Assembly (NCBI GenBank): GCA_048013815.1
Contig: CM106586.1
Location: 22,506,001 to 22,570,000, forward strand
Source: Setoptus koraiensis
Taxonomy: Eukaryota; Arthropoda
Direction of reading: 5' to 3'
DNA length: 64,000 bases
Below the pieces are notes generated by a model. It saw only the letters and a list, made by a program, of their open reading frames with translations, searched no databases and was not told the DNA's origin. The first letter of the stretch is position 1. Each line of letters begins with the position of its first letter. Shown in pieces: positions 1 to 12,560 of the stretch. A program made the position numbers and the translations under genes.

Positions 1-1734
1 AAAGATTTGATATTCAACAAAACAAAACAAGTCAATGTGTTCATAATAGATTGGTCGTCCTGCTCTAAGCCATTGATTCCGGGCGATTATCCCCGTTCTG
101 CGGCATGCACACACATTATCGGCGATCAGGTGGCACAATTTGTCAACAGATTAATTCGTGCAACAAACGCCAGACCGGAACAAATTGAATTCGTGGGTCA
201 CTCGCTGGGCTCTCATATATCGGGCTTTGTGGGCAAGAACATCGAGGGAGATTTGGGTCGTATCACTGCCCTAGATCCGGCCGGCCCGTGTTTTGGTATG
301 ATCAGTGCCACAAGCGACAATATGAGATTGAGCCGAGGCGATGCGTTAATTGTCACCGCATTGCACACGAACGCCTTCATATTTGGCATCAACGAAAATC
401 TCGCCGATTTTGACATCTACATCAATGGTGGCGATTCGCAACCTGGCTGCCCATCGATAAAACAGTCATTCGCTGAATTGCTAACGCTTCAATTGGTATC
501 GTTCGTCAAAGATTTCTCACTCACGTGCTCACATTCCTACTCGCACGATCTAATTACGCCAGATCTGGGCCAGTGCCAATCTGTGGCCTACCGATGTTCG
601 TCCTATCGTTTGTTCAGGCTGGGCGAGTGTGGTCAGTGCGATCAAGAAAACGAAAATTGTCATCTGTCCTCACTAACGATTCAATCGGACAATGTGCGCT
701 ATTATATGGCACCGGAAGAGCTTAGTTTGTTGCAGAGGCGCCGCCATCAATCAGTGGGACAGAACAATTGCACCGACACTGTTGACAACTCGGACAACAA
801 CATCGACAATGCCGACGATTCGCAAGATGCCGATCTAAGTGAGGAATTCGAAGAATATGACCTAGTTGGACAACAGCAACAACAACAACAACAGCAAGAT
901 GGCAGAGGCAACAACAATTCGGACAGCGGACAACAATCTCCGGGTCGGCCACTAGAGAATGACCGCAACGAGCGCAAAGAGCACCGGTATTACGTGAGAA
1001 CAACCTCTGATAGTCCGTATTGTTGTAAGTATGAATAGTCTTAATGGGCCACGCTTAAATGTAATGGCCACGTCATGCAACAATTACATAACTGATAATT
1101 ACATTATGCCAATTACTGTTCATCATTATACTGTACTGTCGTCACCATAACAGTGTATCACTACCAAATTATTATAGAACTGAAGGAGAGGATGACTCGC
1201 CACAATAAACCAATATATCACGTTGAGCTCATAAAGGAAGACACGAAAGCCACAAGTGATAATGGTGCGCATGACGATGGTGATGATGAAAATTTTAAGT
1301 CACGTATTGTGCAAGTGAAACATTTGGTTTCGTCGTGCTTTAGAAAAGAAAATTTATTTGGCGATCATGATGAAGCCATGACCGCATTGATTACATTCCC
1401 CTATGCTGATGCAAATTCAACAGACGAACAAACTTTGGCCTGTCCGATAAAATTCCAACAAATTAGATTGTTTACAGACGACAAAAGCCAACTGACTAAA
1501 GTGAAACAAGTTAAAATTAACTACATGAGCAGTATAGATTATGACACACGCCAATCTCTATCAAGTGTCTATCCTGTGCCCAAAGATCAATCACCTAGGA
1601 AAAGGAAACGTTCCACGGCGTCGTGGTCGCTCGGATTGTGCGCACAAAGCTTGCTGTCGCCATCTAATCAGGATGGATGCTACAGCGAGCAGCGTGAGAC
1701 CTTCTATGAAATGAGTTTGCATGCTCAACAATAA
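1..1734 (+). CDS. Pancreatic-type triacylglycerol lipase, 5' partial, two exons
   Basis: The frame is open from the left edge, so the N-terminus and signal peptide lie outside the window. The alpha/beta-hydrolase core shows the nucleophile elbow GHSLGSH (serine codon about base 202), the acid residue in ALDPAGPCF (about 274) and a likely catalytic histidine in the CSHSYSH stretch (about 530), the Ser-Asp-His order of the pancreatic lipase family. A donor GTAAGT at 1025 and an acceptor ending at 1153 join exon 1 (1-1024) to exon 2 (1154-1734) in frame; the intron is 129 bases. Exon 2 begins with a YHYQIIIEL strand that resembles the start of the PLAT/C-terminal lipase domain. Unusually, an acidic, glutamine-rich linker (about 760-960, including nine Gln) separates the two domains. 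A basic RKRKR segment lies near the C-terminus. AATAAA occurs at 1778. The family hydrolyses lipid esters outside the cell; the exact substrate is not deducible. Confidence 0.85.
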
Positions 1735-2420
1735 TCATTATGATGATATCCGCTTTCATTCGAAATGCCTGAAATGAAATAAAAGATCGACACTTCATTA
1801 ATTGTACCCTTCACTATTCTGTTTTTTCTGTCATCGCTCGTCATTCCAGATTGTCGTTTAACTAAAACTCGAGATAACAATAAACGCTCGCTTAGGTGCC
1901 AGAGAATTTGAATTATAGAAAATTGCGAAACCATTATGCTGAATAAAAAGTGACAGTTGTATCTCGCTCTCTATTGATTGATGACGACACTATGCAAATA
2001 GAGCTGTACAAGTTGAGTGACAAAAGTTTCTATTAGCTCTTATATTATATCGATACAGGTACTCTCTATTTCATACAGCACAATTCTAGAATGAACCAAC
2101 TTTGTACATGGGGCGATTACGTCATCTCAATTGAGTGTTAATGTCAAACCTATCACCTATTCAGATAGATTGGAAATTTTTCTCTCCAGCTAGTACTATT
2201 GTTGTCACTAATACAAATGTACAGACACACAGGTTCGTTTAGTATTAGCATATTGAATCAAAGGGCCACACACGTTTTCATCAAATCAATTGATGCAAAT
2301 TAATCAATCACATCGTCACGACAAATCAACAGCTCCATTATAAAGACATTGCTAACAAAAACGGAGAAGCCATTAATTAAGGATAAATTGAATGAAGTCA
2401 TCAATAACTAGCTTTCAGAC
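1735..2420. other. Intergenic: lipase 3' UTR and promoter of next gene
   Basis: The stretch is AT-rich with AATAAA at 1778-1783 just after the lipase stop. No conserved coding segment, RNA gene or mobile element was seen. Confidence 0.5.
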
Positions 2421-3298
2421 ATGTCAGACAAGATCGTAATGGTAAATTTCTATGCAACAGTGTTGATATTTAGCGTGATCTTTGGGCTAGACACCAACTC
2501 GATAGAGGCCAGAGAAATAGTAAGTAAGGCAATCTCCATGGAGATTGCAAATTTTTATTCTAATGAATCAGTTGTAGTATTTGATATTAATTGATTGAAA
2601 ATTATTCGAAAAATCGTATCATTCAGGACGCTCTCCTCGTGCAGCCGTTCGCTGACTCTTTCAAGAGCCTTTTGAGCACTGTAACAACCGGAAGTAAGCT
2701 AGAGATTAATTTCAGCGCTCCCGACATGGCAAAAAATCTGATATCATTGAGCTGGCAAACGGGATTTCCTTTGACAATGCCTAGTAATTTGGGCGAAAAA
2801 TCTACCCTATTTTTGCAACAATTGAAAGACAGAATAAACGCGGCCCCTATCGAGGACATACCGAGACGCGGCATCGAAGGCATGAGGAATGATACAAATG
2901 CTATTGTTGACGCAATAGTTGACGAAATCAGACGCAGTCCGGACGGACTTTATACTGATCTCACTCAGACAATGGTCAATGGTAGACCATTGCAAGACGC
3001 AATGGTGAGCTTGGGTCAGCAAATGAAAGCGTTCGGTGGCGATCTTCGATACTATCAGAACATAGCCAAACAGGTGTTAGGTTTACCTATTTTGCCTGAT
3101 GTTGCATCGGTATTTGTTGGTGTGACCGACAGAATTCCCGACAGTCTGTCAGTGAATCAAATGAGCAACAACCTAATGTCGGTGCCATCAAATCTGGCCG
3201 GAACAGTACAATCGGCCACCTCCATGTCCATGAACGCGATAAACAGTTTGCCAGGATTTTCCTCAGTGTCAAGCCTGATAACAGCACCGGCCAGCTAA
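2421..3298 (+). CDS. Secreted orphan protein, two exons
   Basis: Exon 1 (2421-2519) encodes an N-terminus with a hydrophobic stretch (VNFYATVLIFSVIFGL) that looks like a signal peptide. A donor GTAAGT at 2520 and an acceptor CAG ending at 2626 give a 107-base intron in phase 0, and exon 2 runs 2627-3298. The product is about 256 residues. The mature part is mostly amphipathic helix, ending in a Ser/Met/Asn-rich tail. No cysteine pattern, catalytic motif or known domain was recognised. AATAAA occurs at about 3483. It lies close behind the lipase gene on the same strand, but nothing links them functionally. The exon structure is well supported; the function is unknown. Confidence 0.7.
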
Positions 3299-6200
3299 TG
3301 CGGAAAACAATGAATATTGCACACTGGAACTGGAATGTGTTTTATGTTAATTAATATTACCAGGATACTCTGGATAAAATTTGCAGTGGTGAATAGTTGT
3401 CGAGTACTAGCCAAGTGATAGTAGAAACAGCAACACAACAATAATTGTAGCGAATGCGAGAGTGACAGCGATAACAAGACATCAATAAAAGAATTAATTG
3501 ACATTGCTCTTCCGGTAACGATCTTTAACTTTTCAACGAAGTATTGTGCCTATCATGCTGACAGGTTTCGGATTCACATATCATGTACAATCTGTCCATG
3601 GTAGACAGACAAAATTAGAATGGCAATTAACTGTGTCATGTCAACAGTAAAATTGAACCGGCAAAGCTTAGATCAAGTTAGCTTGTTACATACAAATTGG
3701 ACGGATTAATTACAATTATACATCTTGTGCGACTCTCTGTACAGTGTTAGTAGCAGCCGTTGAGTAGTGCTCACACACGATAAAACAATGGACAAAAACA
3801 CAACAGCAACCATTACACAATATACTAATGTCATGATAGTTGATGTTAACAGCAGTTGCTTGAGACAGTCCGACAGTGTATATTGTTATGGTTGTGCGGT
3901 TGAATTGCATCACTCGCTCGCTCGCTCACTCAATTGCTCACTCAATCGGCTCGTCTAGGTCGACAGAGCCGATTTAATTGGCCTGATTGGACTGATCGCA
4001 TAAACGCAGACAAGAACAAGCAAGCATTGTACTTATATCGTAATCATTGGAAAAATTGGCTTCGTTGAAACGGCTGTTGTTAGAGCGAAGAAAAAAAGTG
4101 TGGCCAGAGTGGTAAAGCCATTTTTGATAAAATGGCATCTCCCGCTCTTGCTATTCTAATAAAAATCAAAATCATACCTGTCAGTGTGTCTGCAGCGATG
4201 ATTTTTGCCCCGTTAGGATTAGGTGCGGCTCTCTCCCCTCAGATAATTTGTTGTTGTTGCTGTTGTCAGTTGGTGTAATTACTCTTTGTTTATATTTATA
4301 TATATATATATATATATGATGCAACTGAAACTTAAAAATATACAAATATGACAAGCAGCTGACACAAAAAGAAAATTTGCCTTCGTTCGAGTACAAGGTC
4401 GCTAGATTTGAGATTGCTCGCATTAAACTGCATATCAAGTTTTCCATGAATGCGGTATAATAGGCAACAATAGCAAATAGTAGGCAAGAGAATATTTTTT
4501 GCAAAAGTAACTTGTATACATATCAATCAAGACATGATAGTCAGGCTGGGCACAGGTTGAGTTGTCACACATGGTCGTCATTGGTTACTCTGTCACCGTT
4601 ATATGATATTAGGAGGTGTTGATCGTTGCGTTTGTGTTCGTGTAAGTGTGTGTGTGTGTCGCGATGTAAATGTCGGGCCATTGACCGATGAGGAGTCGGC
4701 CTATCGGAACGGTGTAGGCAACCATTGAGACCGTGAGCCAGTTATGGCGACTTTATCTAGTAAGTTTGAGCGGCAGTATTACGACGATAACGGGTATGCC
4801 ACGATGATGTCTGAATTGAAATTAGCAATTTTGCTTGTTTCCTCGCCGAGTTACCGCTCTCTCTCTCTCCCTCTCTCACACACACTCTCTGGCCGTTGTT
4901 AGTTACCAACACAAACAATATATCACTACATTACATAAGTCGCACTTTGTATTATGTGGGTCGTGTCCAGGCTGCCATATCGAATGGCTGCCGCTCGACA
5001 GGCTCACTTGCAGTCGACCCAGAGAGAGAGAGAGAGAGAGAGAGAGATACACACTCTCCCGACTGGCTCATTAGCATGCCTCGGTTGGCTCGGCATGTAT
5101 TGTTGTTGTTAGAACGATGATAGCGGCTAACAGGATGAGACTTGCACAATGGGAGGAGAAGCGTAATCTTCTTAGCAGCAGCATTTCAAAGAGAGATCCT
5201 TTACAGGGAGAACAACAATGGCGACATCAACGGCGACACACAAACAGTCAGACCGACACATAGTTGGCACCATTGCCAAATAATAGTCACCGCTACTGAC
5301 CATTGGCTGGCTGGCTGACTGACTTGATTGACCAACATTTCCACTAAACAAGAGAGAAAGAGAGAGAGAGAGAGAGAGGGAAAAATATTTGGCAAGACCA
5401 AATATAGACACTAACGCCACTGTGACTAGCATATCATTGCTGGCGGCAAGTAGAAGTTTGCCTGAATATAATTATGTTTCAAATAAACACACCACAGCGA
5501 AGGGGTTAGACGCGTCTAAATAAATACTTGCTACACGCTTTCATTACACAATCAATAGTATAGTGAAAGTTTGATATTTTCTAGCAGCGGCAGCTGGCCA
5601 TACAAATGAGATATACGTATTAATAAGCACAGTTAAACACAACTCGATTAACTTGACTGATTAATGGTGACCTTTTACGCGAATCGTGCACAATCACTCA
5701 CACATCTCCGCTTTGTGTGCCGATGAAAATGATGATAAGCCAGCATTGGTCAGTCAGCTAACACATCCTGGCATTGTGTTGCAAGCCAGTTACACCATAC
5801 AAGTGGAAAAACTAGCCAACAACAACAACAACAAGTGACGGCGGATGGATACGACACAGCAATTAAGAGAGCGAAGAGCTTCTCTCAGAGTCGTGACTGC
5901 ATCAATATATCACGACTGAGAATTGTCGCACATCGCAGCCCAGCGGCACTTTTCTACACCTACATTTATACATCCATACAAACATTCAGTCACTGGTATG
6001 CAGCCAAGCTAGCAGTAACCGGTGAAATATTGGTATGCCCCGTTGGCACATTTGGCCATTTTTGTCTTGATTGTTCGTTGCATGGCAACTGCGAATCATG
6101 GATCATAATACTAATCAGCCATCGCAAACATAGAGAGAGAGAGAGAGAGAGAGGGTCAGCGGTGAGGGCAAGACGTAACTAATGAATTCATCAAGCCGAA

Positions 6201-9200
6201 TGCACAATACAGCGCGGTGCACAATATTTGTCGAGTTGAGCCAAAAAGGAAGCTCTGATACATGAGTGCACGGATAAATGAATACATGAGAGCACGAATA
6301 CATGAATATACATGAATAGATGGATACATGGAACATTATCGGATTATCTCCTCCTCATTGTCAACTCGCTCATGCATGCCCATTGACAGGCAAATCTGGC
6401 TTTACTCGACGGAGCCTTGATGGAATAAAATCATTAAAGGGTGTTTAATGTTGTGTCTGATCAACGTATGATGATATCAAAGTAGTGGCGGCTCAGAAAA
6501 CTCAAAGTGGCTCAAAAAGATTAGATTATAGTTGTACTTGTATTTGGGAATATAATGGTAGTGGTAACATTATTATTTATAGCAGGCGACTAGGAGATTC
6601 CATTCCATTCCATTGTCTTGGAAATCGTTGTTTAAATTTAGATCAGAGCATAACGTATTCTTATTATTAGGTGCACATATCAATAGCAACCATTGAGCAC
6701 ACACACATTCGGCACAAACAATAAATATCTTGTTAAGAACATGAGAAAAATTACTCTAGTTTCTTTCTTACTTCCAACAACTTGCTTCAAACGCATCATT
6801 GTGCCAACCAACAAATGGTCTGCATTTGGATATAGCTCAAATAGGCATCTATCATAATCCATGATCGGATGGTTGAATTCTGGATAAAGATATGCTCTCT
6901 GAAAGTGGCGTCATTGCAAAATCGTTGCTTACGCTTGCTGTTATTGTCGCTTGTATCAATTTAACATCATCCAATGGTTGGCAAGATCTGCAATCATATG
7001 GATAGATACAATTTCTGTGCCAGCAACAGTTTCAACAGAGTGGATAGAAATCAGTCTAGAGTGAAAGCTGTTTACAGTTAGAGTAACCTTGATATCTTGA
7101 GTTTTCTTAGAAGAAAACTAATCATGGTAGTCACAGTAAGCTGCATATGTCTCAATCAAAGTTGTTACAGTTACTTTGGCCTGCCACCCTCAACAAGGAT
7201 TCAACAAGAATTCAGAGATGGCGTGTCATGCTGAATAATCCACATCAACGATGCTCATTACCAGCAAACAACGTTATACAAGCCCCATGAACATGGCTGG
7301 CATCGCTAATTATTGACCAACGTTCTCAGAGTTACCAAACAGATAACTCAACTTTGTGTACTAAAGTGGTTGCCATCGTAAGAAATTCTCTTTCGCCAGG
7401 CAGGCTTCACACCACCATGAACATTGATTAGATTAGTTTTGTCCATCAACGACATTATAACACTAATGTAATATTATAATTAACTAACGAAGGGCTTATT
7501 TTAGACAGCACAATAGTCTTTTGTTTGATTGTGTGATCAGTTGAGTGTATCAACTAAACAATTGATCACCTCTGGGTGCTCGACCTGTTGCGCCAACGTT
7601 GCACACACACACACACACACACACATGACATGGCCATTGGGTGACGAGCCCAGTCGAAAAATTGTCAGCTATGAGCTTGTAGTAATTAGACCGTAACTCA
7701 TGATCGTAACTCTGGCTTGTGATCGTGCCAGTTTTTTCTAGAGTAGCGGCTTTCATTGCAAGTATAAGTGACTTTGTGTGTTACTGTATGTGAATCGTGA
7801 GAGTGAGAGACTTCACGAAGATGATGTCAAACAAAATAAAATATAGCTTGAACTCATTACACTCTCTGGCAGTCGCTTTCTCATCGTTTCGCTTGTCCTA
7901 TCTGCCATCAAAGACGGGCGAACCCATTACTGATTAATTGATTGTCGCTATAATAATAGGCTAATTACTACTGAACTCGCTTGGATCTAATTGCCATATC
8001 TTCTCTTTTCTCATTTTATATAAATGCAAATATATTTTCTGATGTCTAAGTGAGTGATTCATTGACATGCCATTAAAATAATAACACACACACACACACA
8101 CAATAATATTCGTCTGAGAATACAAGACAGTTACAGTAAACAACTAATGGCACTAACCTTTCAGCTGCTGTTTCTGCTACCAACTTTTTTTGCACAGACC
8201 AATATTTTTATTGTCGTCGTTGAGTGTATATTTCATGGTAACACTGTCAAAGTGAGTCAGCAACCGCTCATTTCTTTCATTCGATCCATCTATCCATCGA
8301 ATGAAACAGGCTGTCCCACTAACAACTGAAAGACTCTCAGCAGTCGTTCGTTTTGTCAGTTCGTTTGAGCTGTTTAGTCAACAATAGTGTTGTTGTTGCC
8401 ATCTCGAATATTTAATGTACATGTCCACTGTGTATGTTTGTGTCTGTGATCATGATGCCAAGCACCATAACTGACGTAAGATGGTGATGTATAGGACTCA
8501 CAAGTATACGACAACGTTGCCTAAGTAATTTTGCATCATCAATGTTAGCACAGTGTGTTTGTGTGTCAGTGTGAACGAATTTGATTCGAAAACACATTTA
8601 CTTTGATGTGTATCATTATTGCCCCCCCCCCCAACCAACCAATCAGTGTTAGATGTAAAAAGACATGATTCTCTGAGTGGTTGCTTGGTTGACGAGAGTG
8701 CGCCATCCCTATTAGACACAGAATATCAGACAGTTAGTCGCATGATCTGAGCGAGTGAAAACTACTATTTTACAATTAAACAAGAGAATGTTACAGCTCT
8801 CATTATATTGAGCACATATTCACACCACAATTCATCTGGAGCATCCTAGGCCTAGAATTGTGAGAGTCACTGTCACTATTACCTGAAAATGACCAATAGA
8901 CCATTTAATTTTAGTTCTCGGCAGCCTACAAACTAGTAACAGTGGTAGTAGCAGCAGTAGTAAAGTAGATCACGATTGTTGTTGGAACGATTTAATTTTA
9001 GATGTGAGCGCAAGCATGCGGGCCTGCGTCGCCTATTAACGAGACCTCCTAGTAGTAGCAGCAGTTGTAGTTGATGCAGACTATTGCATCATCAGTAGAT
9101 TGCGTGACAAACTAACAGACAATGGTGAGCATAAGCGGTGGCCTATCAATAAGATGCTTCAACATTACAATCTAACTACCGTTGGCTCGTCGAGAATCTC

Positions 9201-9553
9201 TCTACTTCAAGTATAATGAGTTAGAGAACATTATTCAGAGCGTAGGTATCTAGCTGAGATGATTGAATATGCCAGTGACTTGCGACCTCTAAGTGTAACA
9301 AATCCCAGCAAAAGCTGAATCAATCAAAAGCATTCCGAGGGAATATTTAGGAGCAAGCGATGTTCTCACAAAGATATTGGCTTATTTCAAATTCAACTCG
9401 GAAAACAATCATAGATACCCTGCTGTTGTTGACGATTCACTTATTCTAGACAAACAACTGGTAAAAAAAAGCACAACGATATTGTGTTACTCGCACTGTC
9501 TGTGTGAAGGTGATATTCAAGAGGAGAGAAAAAGCTCTTTCCACGGCACTTAC
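3299..9553. other. Long repeat-rich noncoding stretch (probably intron of the ANKS1-type gene)
   Basis: About 6.2 kb holds no open frame that looks conserved. It is dotted with AT (4291-4318), GA (5021-5047, 6131-6153) and CA (7600-7625, 8083-8102) runs. If the ANKS1-type exon at 9554-9672 is real, much of this is its first intron, because the donor points leftward. One stretch, 6772-6898 on the minus strand, looks like a possible exon: a CAG acceptor, a 42-codon open frame and a GTAAG donor. Its protein is not recognised. Confidence 0.4.
5021..5047. repeat. (GA)n microsatellite
   Basis: Uninterrupted AG dinucleotides. The short open frames that read through it as Arg-Glu are artefacts of the repeat. 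Confidence 0.95.
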
Positions 9554-9672
9554 CTTGCTAACGGTCCGGATCTTTTCATGCGGTGAGCGAGAATATGCTC
9601 AACTTGACTAGCGTCTCCCGTTCTCGAAGCCTCCAATAACAATTGATCTTTTCCAACTTTGTCTTTGGTCAT
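9554..9672 (-). CDS. ANKS1: First coding exon of an ANKS1-type ankyrin-repeat/SAM protein
   Basis: The minus-strand ATG at 9672 opens a 39-codon exon ending in a strong donor (GTAAGT at 9553-9548). The peptide contains GKDQLLLEASRTGD followed by VEHIL, which closely resembles the N-terminus of vertebrate ANKS1A/ANKS1B (GKDQELLEAARTG...VEKLL), the cap of the first ankyrin repeat. ANKS1 proteins are adaptors with ankyrin repeats, SAM domains and a PTB domain that act downstream of Eph receptors and in receptor trafficking. Caskin and other ankyrin proteins start similarly, so the subfamily is less certain than the fold. The following exons, which should encode the rest of the repeat array, were not found to the left. 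They may lie beyond a long intron, outside the window. An alternative is an orphaned exon. Confidence 0.55.
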
Positions 9673-9791
9673 TGTGCCGGCCGCTGTGCGTTGATGATCT
9701 TTTTCGCTTGGTATAATTGTTTTATAGAGCTGGGAGTAGTGTTATCACAATATTATTGAGTGTGGTGAGCTTGAGTATATAATATCTATCT

Positions 9792-9840
9792 ATGATGATG
9801 ATGATGATGATGATGATGACGATGCTGAAGATGATGATGA
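9792..9840. repeat. (GAT)n microsatellite
   Basis: About 16 tandem GAT/GAC-type triplets about 120-170 bases upstream of the ANKS1-type start codon. Confidence 0.9.
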
Positions 9841-10361
9841 TAATGTCGATGATGTATGGATGTGTAATGATGTTGAGCTGCAATAGTTTGCAATAGTAAA
9901 TTTGAATTTTTGTGTTGGCGCCCGTCGCACTTGGCGCGACGGTCTAGTGTGGAAGCTGGCGAGTAAATTGGCGGCCTCCCTGGCGCGTTTCTAACTGCAA
10001 TCGCTAGAGGTAATGTTGTTATGAGAGGTTAATTGTGAATTCAAACTATTCTTTTAATTCATTGGGCGATCTTTCGTAGTTATGTGTCTGTGTGCTACTG
10101 ATTGGGAATTTCCGCTTATTGCACTCTGTTGTCCAGCTGTCAGTCATGTCTATCTGGGCTACTAGGATATCATCATTGCGGCAATCAGGCCGTTTGATTG
10201 GGGCCAGAAGTGATTGTTCGCTAGATAATGTGTTACTGCCAGTGGTGTGTGGTTGTTGGTGTGGTTGTTGCAGTTGGGCGCGATAGATAGTGAATAGCGA
10301 GAGCGTGCATAGTGATGGCGAGAAATGTTCCTCGGGCTCTCGCAAAGTGTCGCTTCGGAAC

Positions 10362-10411
10362 CAACTCTTTGAACTCTTGGAACTCTTGGAACTCTTGGAA
10401 CTCTTGGAACT
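10362..10411. repeat. 9-base minisatellite
   Basis: Four exact GAACTCTTG units plus degenerate flanking copies. As the period is a multiple of three, all frames stay open through it, giving Ser-Lys or Leu-Glu repeat peptides that need not be translated. Confidence 0.9.
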
Positions 10412-11918
10412 GTTTGAAGTCGCAAATTGGCCCTCTGACACTCACCAGAGAATAGCTGGCATAATTGTTGCGCGTTCCTGTGGGAGAATCTCTCGTTTTT
10501 CGACTGTGAAATCTGTGTGTCTGTTGTCTAATAATTATAACGACGATTTAATAATTATCACAAAAGCACAATAATGATAATAATAACAATGATGATACTA
10601 AATGTGTTGCCGTTGATGGTGATGTATTGCACTGAAGCGTGTCGTTATTACGTTATGTTGCCGACTGACTATTGTTTTGCTGTATTGTTGTTGCCGCTGC
10701 TGCTGCTGCTGCTATATAGCATAGATAATATGATGATGATATGATGATGATATTTTCACAACTGGACTACGATTCTCCATGCTCTTCCTATTACTCACAG
10801 ATGATATCATACAAATATGGATATCACCAATGCAAGCGTTTTGTCAAGACGTTAGTGTTATCTGATCGCTATTGTTGCTATTGTGATGGCAGGCGGCGGC
10901 AGAGGCGGCAGCGGAGGCGACAGCGGCAGCATCATTGGCTGGCTGCTGCATCAATTACACAACTAACTAATAATGACGATAATTATAATTGTGCTGATAT
11001 GTTCGTGTAAATAATATTCTTCTCTCTTCTTTATGTAAATATAATATCTTTCTTCATGTGGATGATAATAGAAAATAATAATAATAATTCTCTTGTTCGT
11101 CAGCTAAACGGAAAACACAGTATAATGGGCACAGAATAGAATGATCTCCACAAAATTCCACACTAGCTCGTGTTGACCAGCCAGCGTTGCAAGAAATGTT
11201 CGATTTTCGAACTCTTGCGTCTTGCTAACAACATGATGCAAGGATGTTATGAATTGTTATTATTCTGCGTGCACTTTAGTTCGAAACATCATGTCGATGT
11301 GTGTGTGCTGCTGCTCTCAAGTCAGCAGCTCAACGAGCTTCATCGAACAGTCTACGACTGTACACACGGGGGGAGGGGGAGGGGGAGGCTTGGCAGTGAG
11401 CGCTCGCGGGGGACGCGTTCAGGCATACACAATGCGAAAGACACAGTGCAGCGAACAATCCCATCACTGATTGCTCCATACACTTGAACATGTTGCAAAA
11501 CTAATGCACACACTGAACTTGTGCACTCCAGTTAGCCAAGACACAAGCTGGACACATCTGCGATTGCGCAGACTCTGTGGCGCCGCTTATGAACACCAAA
11601 AACAAGCTTACAAAACAGCTGGCAAGACCAATAGCAACCAACTTGCTATTTGGCTACATTCTCATCGTTTGCGTAATCTCTGTGCAAGCGCGCACACACA
11701 CACACAGGCCTCTCGAGACTCGAGTTGCCTGTGCACTCTCCGCACACAGTACCACTACCAATATCGAGCAGGGGGTGTAATCGGCCAAGTTGCGCCCTAC
11801 TTGCTTGTGTTCGTGCCCCCATTCACATGTGGATATCTATCCACTATTCACAGTGCATTTTTCAAATTTTCGCGCTACGCGTCTCATGGCCATCTGAACT
11901 GTGCACATCGAGCACATA

Positions 11919-11939
11919 CGGTCCGTATGATACGGACCG
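11919..11939. repeat. Perfect palindrome, 10-base arms with 1-base centre
   Basis: CGGTCCGTAT and ATACGGACCG flank a single G, about 155 bases upstream of the SPT4 start codon. It could be a dimeric regulator site in the SPT4 promoter or a hairpin; nothing in the sequence decides this. Confidence 0.85.
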
Positions 11940-12095
11940 ATTTAGAGAAACCGAGTGCACAAACAAGCGACCAAACCACGCACAAACTGAATTTTCAGAT
12001 TTGTATGTAAATAGAGGCCCCTATTAGAGGTGCCCATTCACATATCCGAACCTAGACCAGTGACAACCCAATACCAAGCAGGCCACCATAAAAGA

Positions 12096-12422
12096 ATGAC
12101 TGAAGCCATACCGAGAGAATTCCACAGCCTAAGGGCCTGCCTTCTGTGTCACCTCATCAAACAAGCAGATCAATTCGAGAGAAATGGATGCGAAAATTGC
12201 GAACAATACCTGGGCATGAGGCACAACAGGGACGTTGTTTTCTCTTGTACCACACAAAATTTTGACGGTATGATAGCCATGTGTCATCCAGAGGACAGCT
12301 GGGTCGCAAGATGGCAAAGGATAAGCAGGAGGACCAAGGGCATGTACGCTATCGTTGTGTCAGGCAAACTGCCCAGCGGAATCGTACGCGATCTCAGAAG
12401 TATGGGCGTGACAGAGAAATGA
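12096..12422 (+). CDS. SPT4: Transcription elongation factor SPT4 (DSIF small subunit)
   Basis: The 108-residue product shows the Spt4 zinc-finger pattern LRACLLC..., then CENCEQYL, followed by FDGMIAM and PEDSWVARWQR, which match animal SPT4/SUPT4H1. The usual length is about 117, so it is complete. The start is the ATG just before TEAIPREFHSLRAC, where homology begins; the frame is also open further upstream. Spt4 pairs with the NGN domain of Spt5 to form DSIF, which clamps RNA polymerase II and controls promoter-proximal pausing and processivity. The gene has no intron and converges with EMC6, 138 bases separating the two stop codons. An ATTAAA at about 12484 could serve as its polyadenylation signal. 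Confidence 0.95.
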   Translation: MTEAIPREFHSLRACLLCHLIKQADQFERNGCENCEQYLGMRHNRDVVFSCTTQNFDGMIAMCHPEDSWVARWQRISRRTKGMYAIVVSGKLPSGIVRDLRSMGVTEK

Positions 12423-12560
12423 CATCATCATGATAATACTGTGATCAAATAGTACAATTCATGTCCAACTACCATATTCATTATTATTAAACATATAGAC
12501 TGCTTTCTAAATTTGTACATATTTCTTTATTTTCAGATTATTCAATTTTTTTGCTATTGC

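Larger units (their letters stand above)
9673..12095. other. Putative promoter/5' region between the ANKS1-type exon and SPT4
   Basis: This holds a GATGAT microsatellite (9792-9840), a GC-richer block around 9915-9960, a 9-base minisatellite (10362-10411), CTG-type repeats (10690-10712) and a perfect palindrome (11919-11939). Overlapping open frames of up to 180 codons at 11.2-12.0 kb occur in several frames at once and resemble no known protein, so they are treated as chance. Confidence 0.45.

Noticed and set aside
6961-7180. Minus-strand text faintly resembling a PTB domain of the X11/Mint type
   Set aside because: Only a short IADL-like match, with an in-frame stop and no flanking homology; too weak to call.
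11471-12027. Overlapping plus-strand frames of 179 and 100 codons
   Set aside because: Two frames are equally open, neither resembles a protein family, and the segment sits where the SPT4 promoter should be.
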